Positions 37,101 through 46,801 of a stretch of DNA of 64,000 bases are shown here, piece after piece; positions within the stretch are counted from its first letter, which is position 1, and the number at the start of each line of letters is the position of its first letter. Origin of the DNA: Ectocarpus siliculosus (Eukaryota > Sar > Phaeophyceae > Ectocarpales > Ectocarpaceae); NCBI GenBank assembly GCA_000310025.1, contig FN649757.1:507005-571004 (forward strand), read 5' to 3'. A model generated the notes under the pieces. It was not told the DNA's origin. It saw only the letters and a list, made by a program, of their open reading frames with translations, and did not search any database. A program made the position numbers and the translations under genes.

Positions 37101-40100
37101 ACCTTTTGTGACACGTTGGGGACGTGTTAATGTGCGGGCGATGTGTTGACTGGCGAACTCTTCTGTACCAGTAGTACAGGAGGTGGCCCGATATAGCGGC
37201 ATGTGGGGGCAAGCCAACATATGCCACTGTTCAGGGCAGTGCTGCTGTTACCACCACTGAGGGGGGTCAACGGCGGCAATTCGCAATATTGCCGCATAGC
37301 GGAGCAAAGGTTTTGATGTGCACACCAATGACGGGAGAGGAGTAAGGTCTACTCGCTAAACACGTTGCAGCGTGTGTCAGAGATGTATCTGTACACAGCA
37401 GTTGTGTATCCACATGAAACACGCTCCGATCTTCGCACATCACGTTAATATAATACCAGCTCGGAGTGACCCGACCTTCCCTTGCCACAGCCTACTTCAG
37501 TGTGTAGGGAGACTCGAAGAAAAATCCCATAGAGAACCGCACACCAGTAAACTCACCGCAAGATGCAAAGACGTTGACAGCAGTGCACTGTAAACGCCGA
37601 ACACGACCCCCCACGACACATGAACACCTACCGCCAAGCTGCTTCCAACCATGATTGAGTAATCAGCTCTGATTATCCCCCAGTTGTGGGAGGTCTGGAA
37701 GTTTACACCGTTTTACACGCCGGCATCATATATACGTGCGGAGCCAACGGTGGTGTGCGGTGTGCGTGTGCGCTTTAGTGGTGAGTTATAGGGGATCCGA
37801 CGGTTGGAGTTGACGCTTCTGGGGTGGTAGATAACCCAAAGAACCGCTATAACGGGCTTTGTCCTCAACGGCAAAATGCCGCCATACCGAGTTGAGATTG
37901 TGACAAACGAGATATTAATGCCGCCATATCGGCAATTCCGCTTTTGAGGTTGCCGCTATATCGGGCCTCCTACTGTAGTTCGAAATTGCGTCGGTTGGTA
38001 GCTGCAATTCGACGTGGAACAACGGTTCTTTTCCTCATATCGGGTGAGCGAGAAACACGCGATCTTCTCCTCACCGATTCAACAGGGCTGCCCTTCACAA
38101 GAGCCCCCAGACCAACGGCACACCAAAATGTGCAAGCGGAGGGTCCCGTCGAAAGCTGATTTCCAGGGGTGATGCCATCCTCGGTGAAGATGGAGCCGAA
38201 GTGTCCTTGCGCGGGGGAGTCGTGCGGAGCGCCCGGCTGATGATGGGGAGTGGAGCTGGTCATCATCCTCACCATCGCTCCGCGGATGTGGCTGGCAGCA
38301 ACAGTCAATAGCACAAGAATCTTGAATTGGTCGATCCACTCAAGGGTCCCTATTGTCCGAGCGCCCATCGCTCGGACGAATCCATGCCTTCCATAGCCGG
38401 TCGCCCCGGTGGTCTAGTTGGTATCCTCGAAACCTTCTAGAGGTCAGGTCAGGGGTTCGAACCCCGGCGCAAGCGAGCTTTTCTTGCAAAGTGAGTTTTT
38501 CTCTCGCTTCCGCTCCTGGCCTAGTGGATAGCGTTAGTTCGTGTATACACAGAGGGAAGAGAGTGCTGAGCTCTTCTCGCATTAAAAATCGAAGGCAAAG
38601 TACCGCAGGAGGGGAGGGTAGAGAGGGGCTCTTCTGTGTGACCACGGGTTGGAGTAAACGGCACTAGTGCTGTGAGCGCCGATTTGAAGTGAAGACAAAA
38701 AAAAAAATATATATATATATTGGTCTGATGACTCACGCTACATAACGTGATCATCTTGGCGGAGGTGCGCCGTGTTGAGTACACCGCCACAGTTTAACTG
38801 CACCTTCGGGTGGTGAGCGGCATAAATCCTATGCAGCCGAAGAAGTCACTGAGGCATGCGTTCTCCTGCATGCCCACAAGTCCGGTCGCCGGAGATGCAC
38901 TCCACCTGAACCTGGTACAGTAAACGCGCGTTTCGACGTGATGAGATCGTTCAAACAGCTCTCTCCCGATACGACACGCAAGACTTGGAGGTTATCTTCA
39001 AATTCTAGAGCGCCCTTCGTCGTCTTTTAGCTCATACCTGCGGCTCCGGTACACTTCCCACGTCTTTCACGCAGTGCTTGGAGGTGCTGCTCGAGGGTGA
39101 AGCTCGCTCTAGTGTGGCATACACCAATGGGTAGCATTTTTCAGCTAGGCGTCGTTCTCCTCTTTCCTGTACCAACCATTTCGGCACAATACTAATGTGA
39201 AGCTTCGCATGAAAACCGGTCGAACGGGAGAGGGAATGGGATCCTGTGACTCAAGCCGAAGATGGCCTTCGAAAAAAATCGATTGGAATCGAAACAACCT
39301 ACAGGAGCGCAGACGACGGCTGACCTCTTGAAAGGCAGCATGCCGCAGGCCAGGAGTGCGCCTGATGAAGAGTGGCGCAGCAACTCCGTTGACTGCATGC
39401 CAGCAGGACCACGTGGACGGCGCTGGTGCTGGTGCCCAGGCTGACCCTGGTGCGGCTTCCGCTTGCTGTACGTGCATTGGACCCCAGCTCCTCGGCATCG
39501 ACTGCATGAAGTAAGGGGCCAACGTATCGAGAACGACCTTCCAGCACCTACCGTTTGGACCTTTCGTCTTCAATGTTGGATTGCGGCATTTTGGCCGTGC
39601 TTTGAGAAGGTGTGTGCAGAGATGGACTGCGTGATACGGATGGAGGCAAGCCCCACCCGCTGCTCAGCCCGACTGCAAATGGAATTAGTCATGCCCGAAG
39701 ATTGAGCTGCCCAACGGTAGTGATGTATCTCTTCGTGATTGCTATGGAGGCGATCTTTCGGTTGTATTTAATACCGGGGTGCTTACTACTTGGTCTAAAG
39801 CAACGGCTGAAGGAACTGGATACAACTGGTAGAGCGCCAGTATATACAGTGTCTCGAGGAAACTCTAAGGAGGCCAGGTGGGGCGGCGGTGGCGGACATT
39901 TGCCCCGACGGAAATAACGCATCATTTCGAAACTAAAACATTCTGGTTCGAACCTGGGATGTTGTAGATTTTGCTTGAACCGTTCAAAACCTATAGCCCT
40001 AGCCCTATCCCTAACCCCAAACAAACCCGACCCAAACCCTTCATATTGGTAAGAGCTAGGTCACCTGCACGTGTAAGCGTAGCCGCGGCGCAAGAAGGGG

Positions 40101-40775
40101 TTTAGGTCGCAAAACGCGAGCCTCTGTGGCGGCGCAAAAATGGCGAAGACCTAGTTTGCTGTACAGGTACAGTTAGCTTAAGCCACGGCGTGGGACAGAT
40201 AGGTGAGACACTAAGTTGCTGTGCGTGCTAGCCTTATACTGCGGAGCGAGAGGGGTAAGTGCTAGGCTCCACGAGCTGCACCTACCCCGGGACGAATGTT
40301 CCGAGAAATCGTGTTCCGACATGGAGACCACCACGTTCAGCCGAGTCGTGAGGTCACGGTTGCGTCAAAGTCGATTAGATCGTCTTTCTTGAATCTGTTG
40401 CTCTCCTTGATACTCGTTGATACAGTAGAACGAGCACAAACGGTGGGGCGGCGCCACCTCTAGCGAGAGCATCATTGCTATAGAATCCTTCAATAGGGGA
40501 TTACTTGTGCCATTCTTGCGATTGGTATCTAGCAAACCCGAGATACGTGTCGACACTTCCACCAAACATGCAAATCCCAATCAGACGAAAAGGAGCATCA
40601 TCACTTCCAACAGTAACATCATGGCGAAGGTTCATGTCGACATATCACATATTCCGTACCTGCAAGGTATCAGGCCATCGCACTTCCTTTTCTTTCGCCC
40701 ACATTCACAGCAGCTCTTTCGCATCCCAAGGTTGTTTGTAACAATGCTCCCCTCTTTCGCGTAAATGGAATTCAT
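31116..40775 (-). CDS. Gene C: complete Zn2Cys6-type transcription factor (about 720 aa)
   Basis: Exons in coding order: 40775-40660, 39501-39325, 38911-38804, 38291-38075, 37102-37029, 36536-36491, 36267-36184, 34952-34845, 34764-34690 (tentative; its acceptor AG is shifted), 33677-33415, 33199-33158, 32929-32813, 32459-32280, 31671-31116. Lengths sum to 721 codons with stop. Residues 22-48 form C-X2-C-X6-C-X5-C-X2-C-X6-C with RKKRK between Cys2 and Cys3, the basic helix that contacts DNA in GAL4 relatives. Residues about 98-134 carry PATGLVGMQENACLSDFF; about 180-206 TFWCAVGLGALVKGSP; 207-274 and 437-536 TPR-like helices (AILGYLYGFMGDT, VFERYPGVC); the tail (536-720) is acidic, Ser/Gly/Pro-rich and ends near DWLEVTHAMLDATD. 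Closest to A, including introns. Intron 1 holds repeat R3, intron 3 a SINE, intron 4 a TIR element. Most likely the functional member. Confidence 0.85.
35480..35900. repeat. Insert in intron 7 of gene C, shared with gene A
   Basis: Inverted match to 5400-5800. It has two CA microsatellites (35531-35553 and 35672-35690). The + strand frame around RDGTPKRVYVWVPLWVR is kept in both copies. Confidence 0.5.
37177..37975. mobile_element. TIR element in intron 4 of gene C (Tc1/mariner-like, non-autonomous)
   Basis: 799 bp with terminal inverted repeats (left CAGGAGGTGGCCCGATATAG; right end reads CAGTAGGAGGCCCGATATAG on the other strand) and TA on both outer sides (37175-37176 and 37976-37977). Subterminal motifs (GCCGCTATA, GCGGCAAT) repeat inside. 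It encodes no transposase. A TA duplication with ends beginning CAGT fits the Tc1/mariner/pogo superfamily. Confidence 0.75.
38402..38710 (+). mobile_element. tRNA-headed SINE, family 2, copy 2 (intron 3 of gene C)
   Basis: Box A-like TGGTCTAGTTGG and box B-like GGGGTTCGAACCCC. The acceptor ends (GCCCCGG and GGCGCAA) do not pair, which argues against a functional tRNA. The body shares CCGCAGGAGG and CTGTGTGACC with copy 1 and ends in A-rich plus (AT)n sequence. It lies antisense in intron 3 of gene C. Confidence 0.65.
39779..40400. repeat. Repeat R3, copy 1, in intron 1 of gene C
   Basis: Patchy match in the same orientation to 41098-41570 (GGTGCTTAC.ACTTGGTC, CCCTATCCCTAACCCCAA, GAGCTGCACCTACC). 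The two copies sit on either side of exon 1 of gene C. Family unknown. Confidence 0.45.
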
Positions 40776-41097
40776 GGTCACAGTCTTTACTCCGTGTCCC
40801 GTATTCCTGCGGGTGTGGGTAAAGGGTTGTGGTTTGCTCTTGGTAAGGGTAAGGTAGGGCTCTCGCACGACTTTGCAAGGACGGTACATGCAAGTAGTAT
40901 AACTGTCCTCGCGCAAGTGGCGGGTGTAACGGTTGTCTGTGCCAAGACAAGGTTACCACACGTACCTACCGCATTTCCGGTTGATACTGCTTGGACGCAC
41001 AGGTCCCTACACCGTACAGCAATGTCCTCCAACACTAGTCTACATGAGGAGATGAGGAAACGAGAGGAAGATGGGCATCGCCAACGGATCCACGAAG

Positions 41098-41570
41098 GGT
41101 GCTTACGACTTGGTCGAACGCAATGGTTGACGGGGAACTCCTGTGTTCAACCTGTACACAGCAGTATCAGCATGTAGTCTACAGCAGTATCCCGAGGCAC
41201 CTCCAAGGTGTGGGGCGGAGGAGGAAGTACATTTGTTTTGGACCGTTCCACCAAGGATACAGCCCTATCCCTAACCCCAACCCAAACAACCCCACCCCAA
41301 GCTAACTCCTACTTCTACATTGGGCAGCCTAGGCCGCGGCACGCCGCAGCGCAAGAGCCGTAAAAAGCTGGTACAATTACGTTGTTGTGCAAGGCTAAAG
41401 CTTGAATGGTAAAAAGCGAGGTTGCTGTTGCACGACCTGCACCTACCAAGGCATTTTCTGCGAATGGCATTCCGACATGTCAACCACTGCGTTCCGATCT
41501 TACTGGAGCTGGATGGAGGAGGTCCTGCTCTGCAATGGTGTGAAGAGGTATGCAAGCAACCATGTGTGGC
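41098..41570. repeat. Repeat R3, copy 2, upstream of gene C
   Basis: See the copy at 39779-40400. Both contain a telomere-like CCCTATCCCTAACCCCAA stretch. Confidence 0.45.
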
Positions 41571-42195
41571 AGCTGCAACCAACCTTGGGAAAAGGTCAGC
41601 CTGTCTCTACACGAAAAACACACCATCACATCTCACCGTATGTCTTATCAAAGAAGCAGACACCGTTGGACGACCCGATGAGGTGGAACTCGAACACAAT
41701 GTGGTGAAGTCCTTTGGTGAAGGTGTGGTAAAGACGGCAAAGACGGGACTTGGGGGAACGTGTTGAAGCCCAACGGCAGCAGTGGAGGTTCAGCGGCGTC
41801 GCGACCCAGAACAAAATGACATGATCCCCACAGCTTTGCTAGCCTGCAAGGCTCCCCGCTGCAGATGAACTGCGAAACTTCGGGAGAGAAGTAAGTCGTC
41901 CAGTTCCGGCGTGTATGGGCCTTTTTCTCAGTACGCTCGAAAAGCACCTCGAGTGTTGCGTGCTGAGCGTGCTGTACTGACACTGACGGTGCGCCAAAAA
42001 ATGCGGGTTTTTTGCGGAGAAATATTGAGCACCGAGCCGAGCACCGAGCGCCGAGGGGATTCGGAACCAAATGAGCGAACCGAGGTGACGTGTGCCTCAT
42101 TGAGCCATTTGCACATGGGACCACAGGGGCAATGACCACATGACCGCACAACGGAAAGTACCAGTTGGCCCAGACCCCAGAGAGGGGTGGAAAAC

Positions 42196-42272
42196 ATGCT
42201 TGGGGAAATGCGCAGGAGCTGTTGTGAATGCGGGCGAAAGAAAAAGAAGTGCGATGGCCTGGCTCCTTGCAG
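42196..42272 (+). CDS. Orphan zinc-cluster first exon on + strand
   Basis: Encodes MLGEMRRSC then CECGRKKKKCDG and APCR, with Cys spacing C-X2-C-X6-C-X5-C identical to exon 1 of B and C, and ends TTGCAG|GTGTGT in the same phase 2. An in-frame GTG at 42187 extends it slightly. No Cys5-Cys6 exon follows on the + strand in the window. It lies head-to-head with gene C, about 1.4 kb from its exon 1. Either a leftover of another copy or the first exon of an unrecognised gene. Confidence 0.55.
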
Positions 42273-42530
42273 GTGTGTGTACCAATTAATTGTGGTGAGC
42301 CTACCTTTTGGTGGTCGCATGATCAACATTGCGGTATGGACTGCTACTTACAGTAGCGAGATCGAACGCGACAGAGACATAGAAGAGAGAAAGAGAGGGT
42401 GTGTGTGAGAGAGAGATAGAGGCTTGTCGAACATAGACGTGACCGAAGCTGTGGACAGAGAGATGGTGACGTTATTGTCCCTCGATAAGGTCCTGGATCT
42501 TCAGGGTTGATGGTTGATGTGACATTTTTA

Positions 42531-43343
42531 GGGTTGGGTCCTGGATCAGTATCTACTGGCAGTATTCCTGTACTGGCAGTACTCCTAGTACTGGATTTGA
42601 GACCGCCAGTACAGCCAGTACTTGGCCCACTTACGTACGTCCTACACTATGCCTCCTAAACCACATGGAAACCCACCGAATTGCGCCGCATCAGAGGGGA
42701 GAGGCTGTGAGACGAAGGCACGCACACACAGAGGGAGTTGGGTACAAACGATGGAACAATATATCAGTAGCAGCAACACGCCCTCTGCATGAGATTGTAC
42801 GGGTTTGCTCTGCCTTTTTACTTGCGCATTTTCTAGCATTACGATTTCCAACTGAAATATTTGTCCATCGCTTCAAGTAACTTGTCAAGTAAGGATGGGT
42901 TCAAATGAAAAATGCAGTCTACTAGGTTTTCAACTTGGTTCAACATGTTTCGGAAGCAGCTTGTTCATGAATATGTTCAATACGCTAGCTGTCATGCTGT
43001 CATGTGATGAATATCACCGACCAACTTCAAGATATCAGCCAAAAATCAATAATCAGATCTGATTATTGTACCTGTAATCTCTTCAGTTTTAGTGGTTCAC
43101 ACACGAGTCCGGCACCATCCGAGTGGCCCAAAATCACCCAAAAAATATGCTCTAGTGAAGCCAAATCGCGTAAAAACACGCCTCCGGCGGGGCCCCCTCA
43201 CCAGCCGGGGGGGGCCGGTGGTCGCGGCTGCGCCGCGACCACGCGGCTTCGCCGCGACACCAGTGTACTGTTTGGACCCAGTGTACTGGCTGCCGACGCA
43301 GCCAGTACACCTGGTACTGGCGCGCAGCGCCAGTACCCAACCC
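42531..43343. mobile_element. TIR element with CCAGTAC subterminal repeats
   Basis: GGGTTGGGT at 42531-42539 is mirrored by ACCCAACCC at 43335-43343, with TA outside both. Inside the ends are many CAGTACTGG-like repeats, and the right part has strong GC hairpins (GTCGCGGCTGCGCCGCGAC at about 43221). No transposase frame. Layout resembles the other TIR elements here. Confidence 0.6.
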
Positions 43344-43662
43344 TAGACATTCTTTTTACTGCTCGCTGTAGGTGGGCCCAGTATCGCTCGTTAACTCTAT
43401 TTGTGCAGGGGATACTGTGTGTGCCTGCCTGCTGCTGCTTGTTGTTTGCACGTCAGACATAGGCAAAGGCTACACACATCGTCACATGATTATACGCAAA
43501 CAAAGAGTGTAGAGACGCCGGTAGAGGGAACGCCCAAGCTTATGCCATGACGCGGTTGCTATGCCATGCTCGTATCGGCCTCCCTTGGACCCATCATCAA
43601 TCATCAATCATCAGTCGTGGGCACAATACGTACGTATCGGTATGTTTTGCCTTGTCATCCGC

Positions 43663-43737
<75 letters not shown>
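43663..43737. repeat. (GATA)n-(GA)n microsatellite
   Basis: Five GATA units followed by about 55 bp of pure AG repeat. Confidence 0.97.
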
Positions 43738-43740
<3 letters not shown>

Positions 43741-43903
43741 TATCTTTCCATGCACGTACGGTTATCTTGTACTGTATGTAAACAGTCTACACACACAGCA
43801 GTCGTCGAAAAGCACGCATGACTCTGGAGATTTCCATCCACAGCAGCAGTCACGATGTTGTCCATATATATGTAGCTGACTACAAGCACCACCATATGCA
43901 TAC

Positions 43904-43977
43904 CTGCAAGGAGTTGCACCGTAGCACTTCCTTTTTAGCAAGCTGCACCTTTCGCAGCTCTTTCGTAGATCGTACAT
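43904..43977 (-). CDS. Orphan or alternative zinc-cluster first exon upstream of gene C
   Basis: ATG at 43977 (reading leftwards) encodes MYDLRKSCERCSLLKRKC then YGATPCR, with C-X2-C-X6-C-X5-C spacing and a CTTGCAG|GTATGC donor in phase 2. It is on the same strand as gene C, about 3.1 kb upstream of its exon 1, and would splice in frame to exon 2 of C (39325-39501). The residues between Cys2 and Cys3 differ (SLLKRK instead of GRKKRK), so such a protein could prefer other DNA sites. No transcript evidence is available; it may also be a remnant of a lost paralogue. Confidence 0.5.
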
Positions 43978-44240
43978 GGCGGGATAACGTGTTGAGCGAG
44001 ACCGGAGAGAGGAGGGAGGGGAGACTGCCAGACCGCACGTGGTGGTACGTATGCATGTGGAAGGTTGTGTTGTACAACCTGGTGTTTTGGCAGAACGGTT
44101 AGAAAGATCAAAGGGGGCACCGTAGGTAAGAGATAATTGATAGATAGGTAGGCATGTGTACCGGAAAGAAAAGAAAAGAAAGAGATGCACCTTGCCCACA
44201 ACAGAAGAAACATCTGAACGAAAGAGCAAGACAATAAACA

Positions 44241-44474
44241 ACAAGAGGAGGAGGAGTAGAAGAGAGACAGAGGAGGAAGAAGAAGGAAGCGAGCGTACGG
44301 AAGGGAGGAGACAGACAGAGAAAGAGAGCAAGAGCATCGTCGGTTCATTTTTTTTACACAAGCAAACAAGAGGAGGAGGAGTAGAAGAGAGACAGAGGAG
44401 GAAGAGGAAGGAAGCGAGCGTACGGAAGGGAGGAGACAGACAGAGAAAGAGAGCAAGAGCATCGTCGGTTCATT
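44241..44474. repeat. Direct duplication of a 110-bp purine-rich unit
   Basis: 44241-44350 and 44366-44474 are nearly identical (about one difference plus a one-base length difference), purine-rich, and lie just upstream of the recombinase frame and assembly gap. Confidence 0.85.
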
Positions 44475-44492
44475 TGTCGGCCGACCCGGCGA

Positions 44493-45503
44493 TTGAGCGC
44501 GGGGGCCGGGATCCTGCTGCCGAGCGCGGGGTCCCATGCCGAATACGGTAAGGCTTGGGANNNNNNNNNNNNNNNNNNNNNNNNNNNNNNNNNNNNNNNN
44601 NNNNNNNNNNNNNNNNNNNNNNNNNNNNNNNNNNNNNNNNNNNNNNNNNNNNNNNNNNNNGGTATCAAGAGAGGGCACGTGGAGAAAGGCACACAAGCTA
44701 GAGTGAGGAGACCTTTGACATGGGGAATGTTGAGTGCAATGCAGCAGAGTGTTGGCGGTGAGGGTGCAGGGGGAAGAGTGCTATGGATCGGATTGGCCTT
44801 GACATATCTGCTGATGTTGAGGGCGTCAGAGTTGTTTGCGGAAAAGGATGGAAAAATCCACGAAGTGTACTGCCTGTGCAGGGGGGATGTGGCATTCTTC
44901 GAGGGCGATAAGCAGCTGGAAGGACCGGAGAGGTTAAGGGCAGATAAGATAGAAGTGCAGATGAGAGGCTCGAAGGGAGATCAAGGGAGGAAAGGAGCGG
45001 TGCTGGTCAGGGAGAGGGGGAGGGCGAATGGAGCGGTGGAATTGATGTTGGAACTATTCGGGATTTATGGAAGTGAAGGACTGAGTGCAACGGCACCATT
45101 GATGGTACACAGAAGGGAAGGGAAGTGGGAGGTATGGCAGAGAAGGAAGGCGACAGAGCAGATGAGGAAGGGGATAAGAGCGGTGTCAAAGATGTGGTCG
45201 AAGGAAGGAAAAGGGGCAGGGGCGAAGCTGAAACCGGAAGAGTTCGCGTTACATTCGGGAAGGATAGGTGGGGCGACGAGGCTGGCCGCGAAAGGGGTAC
45301 CGGAGGCTGTGATAAAGAAGGAAGGGAGGTGGTCGTCGAACGCATTCATGGCATACGTAAGGGCGAATATGCAAGACCCAGCATGGGTGTCGGCGGTGTT
45401 GGAAGAAGGGGAAGGGGTATTGGAGAGACAGCCGGGGCAAGGGACGGAATGGGGAAGAAATAAAGAAGAGGGATCCAGAAGTAAGAAGAACAAGACTTCG
45501 TGA
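44493..45503 (+). CDS. Tyrosine recombinase, Crypton/DIRS-type (interrupted by assembly gap)
   Basis: Downstream of the gap (44661-45503) the frame encodes the C-terminal catalytic domain of a tyrosine recombinase. Visible motifs are the box I arginine in YLLMLRASELF, the H-x-x-R of LHSGRIGGATRLAAKG, a tryptophan in GRWSS at the usual His/Trp position, and the nucleophile candidate in FMAYVR. So the R-H-R-W-Y set is present. Such enzymes cut and join DNA during transposition of Cryptons and DIRS elements. No reverse transcriptase is seen nearby, which favours a Crypton-like DNA element, but the N-terminal half lies in or beyond the gap. The 44493-44560 part may not belong to the same protein. 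The tail is Gly/Glu/Lys-rich. Confidence 0.7.
   Translation: MSAGAGILLPSAGSHAEYGKAWXXXXXXXXXXXXXXXXXXXXXXXXXXXXXXXXXXGIKRGHVEKGTQARVRRPLTWGMLSAMQQSVGGEGAGGRVLWIGLALTYLLMLRASELFAEKDGKIHEVYCLCRGDVAFFEGDKQLEGPERLRADKIEVQMRGSKGDQGRKGAVLVRERGRANGAVELMLELFGIYGSEGLSATAPLMVHRREGKWEVWQRRKATEQMRKGIRAVSKMWSKEGKGAGAKLKPEEFALHSGRIGGATRLAAKGVPEAVIKKEGRWSSNAFMAYVRANMQDPAWVSAVLEEGEGVLERQPGQGTEWGRNKEEGSRSKKNKTS
44561..44660. other. Assembly gap (100 N)
   Basis: Exactly 100 N, directly 5' of the recombinase catalytic domain. Confidence 1.
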
Positions 45504-45841
45504 TGGGAGGTTTGTGTCCAAGCTGGGCGACCAGCGGAATGTCGTCAGCCTGGTTCTTATTACTTAAGGAAGCGTGTGGATTCCTTAGTAGGCTAAGGGC
45601 CGGGAAGGAGGGAGAGAGTTCTACCTCCAAGACCCGGCCTTTGCGCGGCGACACAATAATAAAAATGGCATTTTTCGGGAAGTGAGAGACAAAATCCACA
45701 TTTCGTACCACACAGAGGCCGGAAGTGATGAGCCTGCGGTGGAATAAAAATATTGAAGACTTCTTTATGGAAACATAATCTTGAGACCACGCCCGTGTGT
45801 CGGCACATACTCCGAAATGTATCCGCACATACATATACATG

Positions 45842-46801
45842 CAGTAGTGGTCCCGCTATAGTTCCGGTTGAATAGTTCCGGGGTCCCGCTATATTTCCGG
45901 TGAAATCGGCCGCCCCGGAACAAACCCGCTATAGTTCCGAACCGGAACTCTAGAGGGCAGTCCCTATATATGGGGGTCTCCGGCTCCGTCAATAGTCCCG
46001 GGTCTTTTCAGAAACATGCTGCACAGAGAGTCAACCACATCCGACACACACGACGCAGACAAGGAGGCCGAGTACCTCTACCAGCCATACCCCTACTGCG
46101 TCACCGGTAGGGGCACGCCATGCCTTGCGCTGCGGGAAACGATAGCAAGTTGCCAGAGTCTACGCCAGAACCCTTGACCTGTCATGGGTGCCAGGGGGGG
46201 TGTGGTGGTCGACTGCACGGCACGTGCGGGACGGCGGACGCAGGCGGCAATGAGATGCACCGCACAAGTCTTGTTGTTTGTGTGTGTGTGTGAGGGGAGT
46301 ATTTTTTGTGTGTTTGGTTGTTTCTTTCTATTTCATTTTTGCAAGGACACGATTTGAGGCAAGAGAGGGCAGAAGAATGCTCAGGACGACGTTTTAATGT
46401 GAACATTGCTAACGACGGATGAGTTTGTCCGTGAATGAATACCGCCTGCTGTACACAACGCACGAGAGGTGGTACGGCGGTAGGACAAAACAAACTTGTG
46501 TGATTTGTATGATGCCCCACGGCATGATGCTACCTCCCCGCTACGGCGCCCACTTCATTTCTCATCGTATGGTACTAGTCACGAGCGTCCACCTCTAAGT
46601 ACACGTGTCTGTGCACTGCATATCTCGAATGTACCTCTATAGTTCCGGTACCGGAACTATGGCGGGTTTCTGAAACCCTCTATAGTTAGTTCCGGTACCG
46701 GAACTATAGAGGGTGAATTCTATATTACTTCCGGGTCCCGCTATAGTTAGTTCCGGGATTATCGGCAATTCAAGACCGGAACTATAGCGGGACCACTACT
46801 G
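45842..46801. mobile_element. TIR element with TATAGTTCCGG repeats (non-autonomous)
   Basis: 960 bp. Left end CAGTAGTGGTCCCGCTATAG and right end are exact inverted repeats over about 26 bp. Many subterminal copies of CTATAGTTCCGG in both orientations lie within 150 bp of each end. TA follows the right end; the left flank has TG instead, so the target duplication is imperfect. A short open frame (46017-46180) is not recognisable. The ends match those of the elements at 37177 and 55053 in pattern. Confidence 0.75.

Noticed and set aside
38402-38475. tRNA gene
   Set aside because: Box A and box B are present, but the acceptor arms do not pair and a repeated non-coding body follows; read as a SINE head.
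40004-41290. Interstitial telomere
   Set aside because: CCCTAACCC-like words are degenerate, few and part of repeat R3; no long tandem run.
45065-45493. Ser/Pro/Phe-rich - strand protein
   Set aside because: Antisense shadow of the purine-rich recombinase coding strand.
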